7,295 nt of DNA from Treponema sp. (GCA_031257595.1 JAIROH010000131.1:1-7295); one strand, 5' to 3'. Positions 1 through 4,452 are shown, counted from the stretch's first letter. The notes: generated by a model from the letters alone, not told the origin. Translations and numbers: made by a program.

Positions 1-134
1 GCATTGGACCCGATATAACGCCGCAAAAAGAGGGGTACATAGGTATCGTACAGGGGATCCATTAACCCCATCGTAAAAAAACCGAACCCTATTAAAAAGG
101 TCAAAAAGAAGTATCCGCCGAAACCCTTTTTCAA
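1..134 (-). CDS. Partial membrane transporter, probable MFS family (N-terminal 44 residues)
   Basis: This is the 5' end of a minus-strand gene cut by the left window edge. A TTG start at 134-132 has a strong Shine-Dalgarno, GGAAGGAG, on the minus strand (147-140), five bases upstream. The peptide opens with Lys-Lys and then one hydrophobic helix (about residues 7-27, rich in Phe, Leu and Gly). A loop follows containing Asp-Pro-Leu-Tyr-Asp-Thr-Tyr-Val-Pro-Leu-Phe-Leu, about residues 28-39. A first helix followed by a Tyr-x-x-Tyr-Val-Pro-Leu-Phe-Leu loop resembles major facilitator transporters of the sugar/SLC45-like type; that family call is inference from a short fragment. The gene is divergent from the ribosomal cluster and probably not functionally tied to it. 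The substrate cannot be told. Confidence 0.6.
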   Translation of the reverse strand, partial: MKKGFGGYFFLTFLIGFGFFTMGLMDPLYDTYVPLFLRRYIGSN

Positions 135-158
135 AAAAACTCCTTCCCTTTTTAAGTA

Positions 159-186
159 AGTATTTCTGTTTTTAGCAAGAAATACT
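159..186. repeat. Inverted repeat, 9-bp stem, in the divergent intergenic region
   Basis: Arms 159-167 and 178-186 are perfectly complementary (AGTATTTCT and AGAAATACT) around a 10-base spacer. On the + strand the stem is followed by six T (189-194); on the minus strand it lies in the leader of the transporter gene. It could be a weak bidirectional terminator, an operator or a leader hairpin. The right arm shares GCAAGAAATA with the hairpin at 700-724. Confidence 0.4.
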
Positions 187-201
187 CCTTTTTTATGAGT
201 A

Positions 202-238
202 GAGGCTGTTCCAAAACCGCAGTTTTTGGAACTGGCTC
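202..238. repeat. Imperfect 15-bp palindrome, REP-like
   Basis: Arms 202-216 and 224-238 pair at 13 of 15 positions around the 7-base centre CCGCAGT. The inner nine pairs (GTTCCAAAA with TTTTGGAAC) are perfect. It sits between two divergent transcription units with no gene nearby. The form is that of a short dispersed palindromic element or a strong RNA hairpin. Its presence elsewhere in the genome cannot be judged from one copy. Confidence 0.5.
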
Positions 239-309
239 AGTATATTCCGAGTATGCAAGATTTGATTAATTTAGAAAAGCCCGCAGTCGACAATGTTCTT
301 TTTACCCTC

Positions 310-338
310 TTGACACATACTAGAATAATTGTTACGTT
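310..338 (+). promoter_or_regulatory. Sigma-70 type promoter candidate for the tRNA-Thr/rpmG unit
   Basis: A perfect -35 hexamer TTGACA lies at 310-315. Seventeen bases further on is TACGTT (333-338), which keeps T1, A2 and T6 of the -10 consensus and is preceded by TG at 330-331 in the extended -10 position. Transcription would begin near 345, about 24 bases before tRNA-Thr. This is the only good promoter seen for the rightward cluster. The weak -10 is the main doubt. Confidence 0.55.
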
Positions 339-368
339 CACAGGACTATAGGTGACATATACAAATTT

Positions 369-441
369 GCCCTTGTAGCTCAGTCGGCAGAGCATATCCA
401 TGGTAAGGATAAGGTCATCAGTTCGATTCTGATCGAGGGCT
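369..441 (+). tRNA. tRNA-Thr (anticodon GGU)
   Basis: A full cloverleaf of 73 bases can be drawn. The acceptor is GCCCTTG (369-375) with CGAGGGC (434-440), including one G-U pair; the discriminator is U at 441. The D stem is GCTC/GAGC and the anticodon stem is TATCC/GGATA. The seven-base anticodon loop ATGGTAA puts GGU at the anticodon, which reads Thr codons ACC and ACU. The T arm is ATCAG/CTGAT with loop TTCGATT. CCA is not encoded, so it must be added by CCA transferase. It is the first gene of the rightward cluster, just upstream of rpmG, and is probably co-transcribed and cut from the mRNA. Confidence 0.96.
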
Positions 442-472
442 AATATGAAATGCTGGTGTATTTCATATTTTT
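442..472 (+). terminator. AT-rich hairpin with T-run after tRNA-Thr
   Basis: A perfect 10-bp stem (AATATGAAAT at 442-451, ATTTCATATT at 460-469) with an 8-base loop begins directly at the 3' end of the tRNA and ends in a run of five T (468-472). It has the shape of a weak intrinsic terminator, but the stem is very GC-poor. It may instead be an attenuator that lowers rpmG expression relative to the tRNA, or a guide for tRNA 3' processing. It ends about ten bases before the rpmG ribosome-binding site. Confidence 0.45.
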
Positions 473-491
473 GGGAGTTTCAGGAGGCATT

Positions 492-665
492 ATGGCAAGC
501 AAAAAAACCGCTGTTGAACTTATAGCGCTTCAATGTTCCGAGTGCAAGCGGAAAAACTATACAACGAAAAAGAACCGCAGAAATACCCAGGGTAAACTGG
601 AACTTAAAAAGTTCTGCCCTTTTGACAGGAAACACACCTTGCACATAGAAACCAAGGTAAAATAG
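492..665 (+). CDS. rpmG: 50S ribosomal protein L33
   Basis: The product has 57 residues, the usual size for L33, a small protein of the large ribosomal subunit near the E site. The motif Cys-Ser-Glu-Cys (residues 15-18), the segment Lys-Asn-Tyr-Thr-Thr-Lys-Lys-Asn, and the end Lys-Phe-Cys-Pro-Phe-Asp-Arg-Lys-His-Thr-Leu-His are typical. Only three cysteines of the zinc ribbon are present (15, 18, 42); the fourth position holds Asp45, so zinc binding may be weak or absent. The start at 492 follows AGGAGG (482-487) by four bases. An in-frame ATG at 450 lies inside the upstream hairpin and would add 14 hydrophobic residues foreign to L33, so it was not used. The gene sits between tRNA-Thr and tRNA-Trp. 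Confidence 0.95.
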   Translation: MASKKTAVELIALQCSECKRKNYTTKKNRRNTQGKLELKKFCPFDRKHTLHIETKVK

Positions 666-699
666 ATAAAACAGAAGGGTTTATGGTTTCTGCAATAAC

Positions 700-724
700 A
701 TATTTCTTGCTCCGCAAGAAATAT
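700..724 (+). promoter_or_regulatory. 11-bp hairpin directly before tRNA-Trp
   Basis: ATATTTCTTGC (700-710) and GCAAGAAATAT (714-724) form a perfect stem with a 3-base loop. It lies 34 bases after the rpmG stop and ends two bases before the tRNA-Trp 5' end. The following T-run is only three bases, so an efficient terminator is unlikely. It more plausibly marks a processing point between mRNA and tRNA, or protects the rpmG message 3' end. Confidence 0.5.
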
Positions 725-726
725 TT

Positions 727-779
<53 letters not shown>

Positions 780-799
<20 letters not shown>

Positions 800-829
800 T
801 AACGAAGTGGAAGGCCAGTAGGCTTCGAA
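780..829. repeat. 14-bp inverted repeat overlapping the tRNA-Trp 3' end
   Basis: Bases 780-793 (TTCGAAGCCTACTG: T loop, T-stem 3' strand and acceptor start of tRNA-Trp) are perfectly complementary to 816-829 (CAGTAGGCTTCGAA) across a 22-base spacer. The right arm runs into a 12-bp palindrome, GGCTTCGAAGCC (821-832). In RNA this stem would exclude the normal T arm unless the tRNA folds or is cut first. In DNA it resembles an arm of a recombination or attachment site, since TTCGAAGCCT is a T-loop core and occurs again at 824-833 and 975-984. Confidence 0.7.
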
Positions 830-843
830 GCCTTTCAGCCGCC
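783..843 (+). repeat. 61-bp direct repeat, copy 1 (includes tRNA-Trp 3' end)
   Basis: This copy is identical over 61 bases to 934-994, with an offset of 151. It spans the last 17 bases of tRNA-Trp and 44 bases of flank. Identity breaks sharply on both sides (782 C against 933 G; 844 G against 995 T). Confidence 0.9.
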
Positions 844-893
844 GCCCAACGGGAGGAAAAGGGGCCATGGAGGGCCCCGAAAGGCTGAAAGGC
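830..893. repeat. Nested stems between the two 61-bp repeats
   Basis: GCCTTTCAGCC (830-840) is complementary to GGCTGAAAGGC (883-893), an 11-bp stem. Inside it GGGGCC (861-866) pairs with GGCCCC (873-878). The right arm could pair equally with 981-991 in repeat copy 2, so two exclusive folds are possible. No open reading frame or known RNA family was recognised here. Confidence 0.6.
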
Positions 894-933
894 CGGCCCG
901 GAACGACTGAACAGGATGTGAGGGAGTGGAGGG

Positions 934-994
934 GAAGCCTACTGCGCCTGTAACGAAGTGGAAGGCCAGTAGGCTTCGAAGCCTTTCAGCCGCC
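934..994 (+). repeat. 61-bp direct repeat, copy 2 (truncated tRNA-Trp 3' fragment)
   Basis: It carries a 17-base tRNA-Trp 3' fragment (934-950) without the rest of the tRNA, followed by the same 44-base flank as copy 1, with its own inverted repeat (934-944 against 967-977) and the palindrome GGCTTCGAAGCC (972-983). The fragment cannot form a tRNA. The 90 bases between the copies (844-933) hold no coding region. Confidence 0.9.
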
Positions 995-1003
995 TTTTGG
1001 ATG

Positions 1004-1015
1004 CCGCGAAAGCGG
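1004..1015 (+). promoter_or_regulatory. Short GNRA-type hairpin in the secE leader
   Basis: CCGC (1004-1007) and GCGG (1012-1015) close a GAAA tetraloop, a stable RNA loop. It lies about 50 bases before secE. The rest of 995-1063 shows only the ribosome-binding site for secE. Confidence 0.35.
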
Positions 1016-1063
1016 TTACCTTAACGGGGGGTATCAGACCGTGAGTGAAAAGAGAGGATGTAA

Positions 1064-1243
1064 ATGGGGAAAATAGTTCAGTTTTTTAAGGAATCCTACG
1101 CTGAACTCCGTAAGGTGGTATGGCCCGGAAAAGATGATGTGGTCAGTTCGGTAGCGGTTGTCATAATTTCTACGGTAATTGTCGCGGCTATTTTAGGTTT
1201 CGTTGATATGCTGCTGCTTTTAGGCGTGCAGGCGGTTTTTTAA
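1064..1243 (+). CDS. secE: Preprotein translocase subunit SecE
   Basis: The product has 59 residues, the short single-span form of SecE found in many bacteria. SecE clamps the two halves of the SecY channel in the inner membrane. An amphipathic N-terminal helix carries the conserved stretch Glu-Leu-Arg-Lys-Val-Val-Trp-Pro (residues 14-21), followed by one membrane segment, about residues 26-58, rich in Val, Ile, Leu and Ala. The ATG at 1064 follows the purine-rich AGAGAGGA (1051-1058), and the codon just before it in frame is TAA, so no longer form is possible. nusG starts nine bases after the stop, the common secE-nusG pairing. Confidence 0.95.
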   Translation: MGKIVQFFKESYAELRKVVWPGKDDVVSSVAVVIISTVIVAAILGFVDMLLLLGVQAVF

Positions 1244-1252
1244 CAGGCAGTT

Positions 1253-1810
1253 ATGGCGGCAGGCTGGTATGTCCTTCATACTTATTCGGGGTATGAGAAT
1301 AAAATAGAAAAAATTTTGCGTCTCATGATTGGGTCGGGGGAACTGGACAAGGAAATTGTCAAGGATATCAAAATTCCCCAGGAAGAAGTTGTCGAAGTGC
1401 GGGACGGGAAAAAACGTACCCAGACCAGAAAATTTTTCCCCGGCTATGTACTCGTTGAAATGGACCTTCCCGAGCTGGCCTGGAAGGAAACCTGCTCGAA
1501 AATAAAGAAGATTCAGGGGGTTACCGGATTTGTCGGAACCCCTTCGGACAGGCGGCCACAGCCCCTTTCGGGGGACGAAGCCAGGGGTATCCTGCAGCGT
1601 TCCGGAGAAATCAAAGGAGAAAAACCGGTGCGTTCACGGCAGAGTTTCAACGCCGGCGAACAGGTTAAGATTATAGACGGTCCGTTTGAATCCTTTACCG
1701 GAACCATAGAAGAAGTGAATCAGGAAAAAAACAAGCTCAAGGTTATGGTAGGCATCTTTGGCCGGAACACTCCGGTGGAAGTCGATCTTTTACAGGTAGA
1801 GAAATTGTAA
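1253..1810 (+). CDS. nusG: Transcription termination/antitermination factor NusG
   Basis: NusG binds the RNA polymerase clamp and promotes elongation; through its C-terminal domain it can contact Rho or ribosomal protein S10. The 185 residues match the family size. The NGN domain opens with Gly-Trp-Tyr-Val-Leu-His-Thr-Tyr-Ser-Gly-Tyr-Glu (residues 4-15) and contains the hallmark Phe-Phe-Pro-Gly-Tyr-Val-Leu-Val-Glu-Met (61-70). The KOW domain occupies about residues 134-165, with Gly-Glu-Gln-Val-Lys-Ile-Ile-Asp-Gly-Pro-Phe and a later Gly-Arg-Asn-Thr-Pro-Val-Glu-Val. The ribosome-binding site before the start is weak (only a short AGG), and with nine bases from the secE stop, translational coupling is likely. 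A folded L1-site-like spacer follows. Confidence 0.98.
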   Translation: MAAGWYVLHTYSGYENKIEKILRLMIGSGELDKEIVKDIKIPQEEVVEVRDGKKRTQTRKFFPGYVLVEMDLPELAWKETCSKIKKIQGVTGFVGTPSDRRPQPLSGDEARGILQRSGEIKGEKPVRSRQSFNAGEQVKIIDGPFESFTGTIEEVNQEKNKLKVMVGIFGRNTPVEVDLLQVEKL

Positions 1811-1814
1811 AGAA

Positions 1815-1865
1815 TGTGGGAGAGATCTTCGGGTCTCGTTATACCGTTGCCGCGGTAATACCACA
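1815..1865 (+). promoter_or_regulatory. Probable L1-binding autoregulatory RNA in the rplK leader
   Basis: The nusG-rplK gap folds into a three-way junction. The outer stem is TGTGG (1815-1819) with CCACA (1861-1865). The first arm is GAGATC/GGTCTC (1822-1827/1832-1837) on a UUCG tetraloop. The second arm is TACCG/CGGTA (1842-1846/1853-1857). The strands around the junction, TGTGGGAG (1815-1822) and AATACCACA (1857-1865), match the conserved L1 site of 23S rRNA, which as I recall has GGUGGGAG facing GAAAUACCACC. L1 is known to repress its own L11-L1 mRNA through such mimicry. The 3' arm abuts the rplK Shine-Dalgarno (1865-1871), so L1 binding should block rplK initiation and, by coupling, rplA. 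Confidence 0.8.
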
Positions 1866-1876
1866 AAGGAGAATGT

Positions 1877-2308
1877 ATGGCAAAGAAAAAAGTAGCGGCC
1901 ATCATCAAGCTCCAGTGCCCGGCGGGAAAGGCCACTCCGGCCCCGCCCGTCGGACCGGCGCTTGGACCCCATGGCGTCAGCGCTCCCCAGTTCGTCCAGC
2001 AGTTTAACGACAGGACGAAAACAATGGAGGCGGGACTTATTATTCCGGTTGTTATCACCGTATACGCCGATAAGTCCTTCACCTTCATCCTAAAAACCCC
2101 GCCGGCCGCGGTGCTTATTAAAAAGGCAATCGGCCTTGAAAAGGGATCGCCGGAATCCCACAAGACAAAAGTGGGAACCATCCCCAGGGCAAAGCTTGAG
2201 GAGATAGCGAAGCTTAAAATGCCCGATCTTTCCGCCAACGATATGCAGGGAGCCATGAAGATCATCGCCGGAACGGCCCGATCCATGGGCGTGGAGGTGG
2301 AAAAATGA
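1877..2308 (+). CDS. rplK: 50S ribosomal protein L11
   Basis: L11 binds the GTPase-associated centre of 23S rRNA at the base of the stalk and helps factor-driven GTP hydrolysis. The 143 residues are full length. The N-terminal domain has the Pro-rich turn Pro-Ala-Pro-Pro-Val-Gly-Pro-Ala-Leu-Gly (21-30), the region where thiostrepton contacts L11. The C-terminal RNA-binding domain carries the family signature around Lys-Met-Pro-Asp-Leu-Ser-Ala-Asn-Asp (114-122) through Ala-Gly-Thr-Ala-Arg-Ser-Met-Gly (131-138). The start follows AAAGGAG (1865-1871) by five bases. The stop TGA overlaps the rplA start in ATGA (2305-2308). The leader RNA at 1815-1865 probably controls it. Confidence 0.99.
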   Translation: MAKKKVAAIIKLQCPAGKATPAPPVGPALGPHGVSAPQFVQQFNDRTKTMEAGLIIPVVITVYADKSFTFILKTPPAAVLIKKAIGLEKGSPESHKTKVGTIPRAKLEEIAKLKMPDLSANDMQGAMKIIAGTARSMGVEVEK

Positions 2309-2982
2309 GGCATGGAAAGAAGTACAAAGAGGCCCTTAAAAAATACAATCCCGGTAATTTCTACGACTTAAAAGAAGCGGTTGAGCTTGTAAAGTCCATG
2401 GCTTTCGCCAAATTTGACGAGACCGTGGAGCTTTCCGTCAAGGTCAACCTTAAAAAGAGCCAGTCGGTGCGGGATACGGTGGTTCTTCCCAACCAGTTCC
2501 GGGGCGAGAAAAAGGTCCTTGTGTTTTGCAAGCCCGAAAAGGAAAAGGAAGCCCAGGACGCCGGCGCCGCTTTTGTCGGCGCGGACGACCTTATCGAAAA
2601 GATCAAGGGCGGATGGCTTGATTTCGACGTGGCCGTCGCGACCCCGGATATGATGAAAGACGTCGGCAAGCTCGGTATGGTGCTGGGACGCAAAGGCCTT
2701 ATGCCCAACCCCAAGACGGGAACGGTTACTTTCGACCTGAAAGGCGCCCTGGCGGAGCTGAAAAAAGGCCGGGTTGAGTTCAGGGCGGATAAAACCGGCG
2801 TCGTACACCTGGCCGTGGGCAAGGTGTCCATGGAAAGCGACAAGGTTGCGGAAAACGTCAGGGTGGTGGTGACCGAGATACGGCGCAAAAAACCCGCCGA
2901 CGCGAAAGGCGAGTTTGTTCAAACCGTTTCGGTGGCCTCGACGATGGGACCGGGAGTTTGGGTCGCGTCCCAAAATGAATAG
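2305..2982 (+). CDS. rplA: 50S ribosomal protein L1
   Basis: L1 forms the mobile stalk at the E site and assists release of deacylated tRNA; in many bacteria it is also the translational repressor of the L11-L1 message. The 225 residues fit the family. The signature Gly-Met-Val-Leu-Gly-Arg-Lys-Gly-Leu-Met-Pro-Asn-Pro-Lys-Thr-Gly-Thr is at 124-140, and the C-terminal strand Val-Ala-Ser-Thr-Met-Gly-Pro-Gly at 210-217. Its start shares ATGA with the rplK stop and has GGAGG (2293-2297) inside rplK, a textbook arrangement for coupled translation. A 6-bp hairpin (2957-2962/2969-2974) lies in its last codons. Confidence 0.99.
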   Translation: MRHGKKYKEALKKYNPGNFYDLKEAVELVKSMAFAKFDETVELSVKVNLKKSQSVRDTVVLPNQFRGEKKVLVFCKPEKEKEAQDAGAAFVGADDLIEKIKGGWLDFDVAVATPDMMKDVGKLGMVLGRKGLMPNPKTGTVTFDLKGALAELKKGRVEFRADKTGVVHLAVGKVSMESDKVAENVRVVVTEIRRKKPADAKGEFVQTVSVASTMGPGVWVASQNE

Positions 2983-3007
2983 CGTAATAGCGTAAAGGAA
3001 GGATACC

Positions 3008-3556
3008 ATGGCAATAGTGGCCAGAAAACAACAGGAATACAAGGTTACGGCGATTAACGAGTTAAAGAAAATTTTTGGGCCGGAAGCCGGCGCGCCGGAT
3101 TTTATCTTTGCCGATTACCGGGGACTTACCGTAGAACAGATTACCGGTCTTCGCAGGCAGCTTAGGGGTAAAGAAGCGGTGTTCAAGGTGGTAAAGAACA
3201 ACTTTGCCCGCCTCGCTTTTGAGGAACTGAAAGCGCCGGACGTATCAAGTTATCTTGTAGGGCCGACCGCGGTGGCAATTGCCCCGAAAGATTCCAACGA
3301 AGTAGCAAAGATACTTATCGACTTTACAAAGGAAGCGCCCGCCCTCAAGGTAAAAGGCGGCCTTCTGGGCGCCGCGGTATACGATGCGGCCAAAGTGGAA
3401 GCGTTCTCTAAACTTCCGGGAAGGCTTGAACTTATCTCCATGCTTATGTCGGTGATGAACGGTCCCGCAAGAAACCTCGCGGCCGCCCTCAACGACATAC
3501 CGTCGCGGCTGGTTCGTACGGTAAAAGCCATAGCCGATAAAAAGAGCGAAGGGTAA
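3008..3556 (+). CDS. rplJ: 50S ribosomal protein L10
   Basis: L10 anchors the L7/L12 dimers to the GTPase centre next to L11. The 182 residues are slightly longer than the enteric form. The N-terminal RNA-binding domain has Asp-Tyr-Arg-Gly-Leu-Thr-Val-Glu-Gln (36-44) and Val-Val-Lys-Asn-Asn (61-65). The C-terminal helix (about 142-178, with Asn-Leu-Ala-Ala-Ala-Leu-Asn-Asp-Ile-Pro) is the L7/L12 attachment region. The start follows AGGAAGGA (2996-3003). The gap from rplA is only 25 bases, built largely from a duplicated AGCGTAA, so the long L10 leader known from other bacteria cannot fit unless it lies inside rplA. rplL comes next after a folded spacer. Confidence 0.98.
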   Translation: MAIVARKQQEYKVTAINELKKIFGPEAGAPDFIFADYRGLTVEQITGLRRQLRGKEAVFKVVKNNFARLAFEELKAPDVSSYLVGPTAVAIAPKDSNEVAKILIDFTKEAPALKVKGGLLGAAVYDAAKVEAFSKLPGRLELISMLMSVMNGPARNLAAALNDIPSRLVRTVKAIADKKSEG

Positions 3557-3692
3557 AGAGAAGAGAGTGAACAGTGGCCTGTCAGGCTTCGCGCTGTCGT
3601 CCTGTCGGGCTTGGCCGGGATTTTCCGGCATAGCCGGGTGTACCCCGGCAGGCTTCGTATGAAGCGGTAATCAATTTTTAGGAGAAGATAAT
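3557..3692 (+). promoter_or_regulatory. Hairpin-rich rplJ-rplL spacer
   Basis: The 136 bases hold three adjacent perfect stem-loops: GCCGG/CCGGC (3614-3618/3625-3629), GCCGGG/CCCGGC (3633-3638/3644-3649) and GCTTC/GAAGC (3652-3656/3661-3665). CAGGCTTCG occurs twice (3583-3591 region and 3649-3657). The last hairpin ends 14 bases before the rplL Shine-Dalgarno. No coding region is convincing here. It may set the high L7/L12:L10 ratio by mRNA processing or protection, or be an inserted dispersed GC-rich repeat. Confidence 0.5.
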
Positions 3693-4082
3693 ATGGCAGC
3701 AACAAAAGAAGAGATTCTGGAAGCGATTGCTTCAATGACGGTTCTGGAGGTTTCCGAGCTGGTCAAGGCAATGGAAGAAAAGTTCGGTGTTTCCGCGGCG
3801 GCTCCCGTGGCCGTGGCGGCTGTCGGAGCGGCTCCCGGCGGGGCTCCCGCGGCGGCGGCGGAAGAACAGACCGAATTTACCGTGATCCTCAAGGCTTTTG
3901 ACGATACCAAGAAGATTGCGGTTATCAAGGAAGTCCGGGCAGTGACGGGCCTGGGTCTTAAGGAGGCGAAGGACCTTGTTGAAGGCGCTCCCAAGCCCCT
4001 TAAGGAAAATATCTCCAAGGAAGAGGCCGCCAAGATCAAAGATCAGGTTACCGCCGCCGGCGGCACCGTGGAAGTACAGTAA
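3693..4082 (+). CDS. rplL: 50S ribosomal protein L7/L12
   Basis: L7/L12 is the multi-copy stalk protein that recruits translation factors and stimulates their GTPase activity. The 129 residues show the three usual parts: an N-terminal dimerisation helix pair (about 1-33), an Ala/Pro/Gly-rich flexible hinge (34-57), and a C-terminal factor-binding domain with Val-Ile-Lys-Glu-Val-Arg, then Gly-Leu-Gly-Leu-Lys-Glu-Ala-Lys-Asp-Leu-Val-Glu (86-97). It is a little longer than the 120-odd residues common elsewhere, mainly in the hinge. AGGAG (3680-3684) lies eight bases before the ATG. It has its own strong ribosome-binding site and a folded leader, consistent with its need for several copies per ribosome. 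Confidence 0.99.
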   Translation: MAATKEEILEAIASMTVLEVSELVKAMEEKFGVSAAAPVAVAAVGAAPGGAPAAAAEEQTEFTVILKAFDDTKKIAVIKEVRAVTGLGLKEAKDLVEGAPKPLKENISKEEAAKIKDQVTAAGGTVEVQ

Positions 4083-4088
4083 AAGTAC

Positions 4089-4119
4089 CTTGATTGGACT
4101 AAGACTTGATTGGACTAAG
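4089..4119 (+). repeat. Two tandem copies of a 15-bp sequence
   Basis: CTTGATTGGACTAAG occurs at 4089-4103 and 4105-4119 with one base between, directly after the rplL stop. It is probably a slippage duplication; no function is apparent. Confidence 0.85.
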
Positions 4120-4140
4120 GATGGATAAAAAAATGAACCT

Positions 4141-4160
4141 CCCCGCCCCGGAGGGCGGGG
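4141..4160 (+). terminator. GC-rich hairpin after rplL (attenuator or repeat)
   Basis: CCCCGCCC (4141-4148) and GGGCGGGG (4153-4160) form a perfect 8-bp stem on a 4-base loop. Only a short TATTCT follows, so termination would be partial at best. A partial stop between rplL and rpoB is known in E. coli and would fit, lowering polymerase relative to ribosomal protein output. The sequence GGGCGGGGTATT recurs at 4270-4281, so it may instead be a dispersed palindromic repeat. Confidence 0.45.
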
Positions 4161-4186
4161 TATTCTGTAAGCGTTGCATCATTTAC

Positions 4187-4310
4187 GAGGTTCGTTCTGT
4201 AAGGAAATTATTTAACTGTGGGGTCTACTACCATTTTTTGTTGGTGTTACCAAATCTAACCGCCCTAAGGGGCGGGGTATTAGACCCCACTGCGAATAAC
4301 CGCGAACCTC
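4187..4310 (+). promoter_or_regulatory. Multi-branched folded RNA in the rplL-rpoB spacer
   Basis: Three levels of perfect complementarity are nested here. The outer stem is GAGGTTCG/CGAACCTC (4187-4194/4303-4310). The middle stem is GTGGGGTCTA/TAGACCCCAC (4218-4227/4281-4290, 10 bp). Inside are two side-by-side hairpins: TTGGT/ACCAA (4241-4245/4249-4253) and CCGCCC/GGGCGG (4260-4265/4270-4275). The whole spacer (4083-4452, 370 bases) carries no credible gene. Rfam-like identity was not recognised. The fold could act in mRNA processing, attenuation or stability between the ribosomal and polymerase genes. Confidence 0.55.
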
Positions 4311-4332
4311 ACAAACACCACGGACTTTTGTT

Positions 4333-4380
4333 TTGACAGCTTTGTGTTTTTTGTTCGTGTCTGTTCGTGTGGTTTGTAGT
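4333..4380 (+). other. T/G-rich stretch with short tandem repeat and isolated TTGACA
   Basis: TTGACA at 4333-4338 has no -10 hexamer at a normal distance, so it is not called as a promoter. TGTTCGTGT is repeated at 4352-4360 and 4362-4370 (period 10). The + strand is markedly poor in A here, unlike the flanking genes. Confidence 0.4.
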
Positions 4381-4389
4381 TAATTAAAA

Positions 4390-4416
4390 CTGTTTCAGAA
4401 TGAAATTTTGAAGCAG
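4390..4416 (+). promoter_or_regulatory. 12-bp hairpin in the rpoB leader
   Basis: CTGTTTCAGAAT (4390-4401) and ATTTTGAAGCAG (4405-4416) form a continuous stem, with two G-U pairs, on a GAA loop. It ends 36 bases before the chosen rpoB start. Possible roles are an RNase III-type processing site or translational control; neither is shown. Confidence 0.5.
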
Positions 4417-4452
4417 CCTCAGATCAGATTTTCGAAATAACCGGGGATGGGA

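Noticed and set aside
210..222. 13 bases identical to the anticodon arm of tRNA-Trp (759-771)
   Set aside because: A single 13-base match within a window of this size is not far from chance, and here it is explained as part of a palindrome; there is no flanking tRNA similarity.
450..491. N-terminal extension of L33 from ATG 450
   Set aside because: It overlaps the post-tRNA hairpin and has no ribosome-binding site, whereas ATG 492 has AGGAGG and gives the standard L33 length.
1720..2313. 197-codon minus-strand frame with hydrophobic stretches
   Set aside because: Opposite nusG end, the L1-site leader and all of rplK; the hydrophobic character reflects complementary codons rather than a real membrane protein.
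2361..3042. Two long minus-strand frames opposite rplA
   Set aside because: They are antisense shadows of a clear L1 gene; no family resemblance in the translations.
3245..3735. Minus-strand frames over rplJ and the rplJ-rplL spacer
   Set aside because: Mostly antisense to rplJ; the part over the spacer simply translates the GC hairpins.
4106..4336. 76-codon frame in the rplL-rpoB spacer
   Set aside because: It starts inside a tandem repeat, runs through the nested hairpins, and lacks a ribosome-binding site and any recognisable motif.
4333..4361. Promoter for rpoB from a perfect TTGACA
   Set aside because: No TAnnnT hexamer occurs 16-18 bases downstream.
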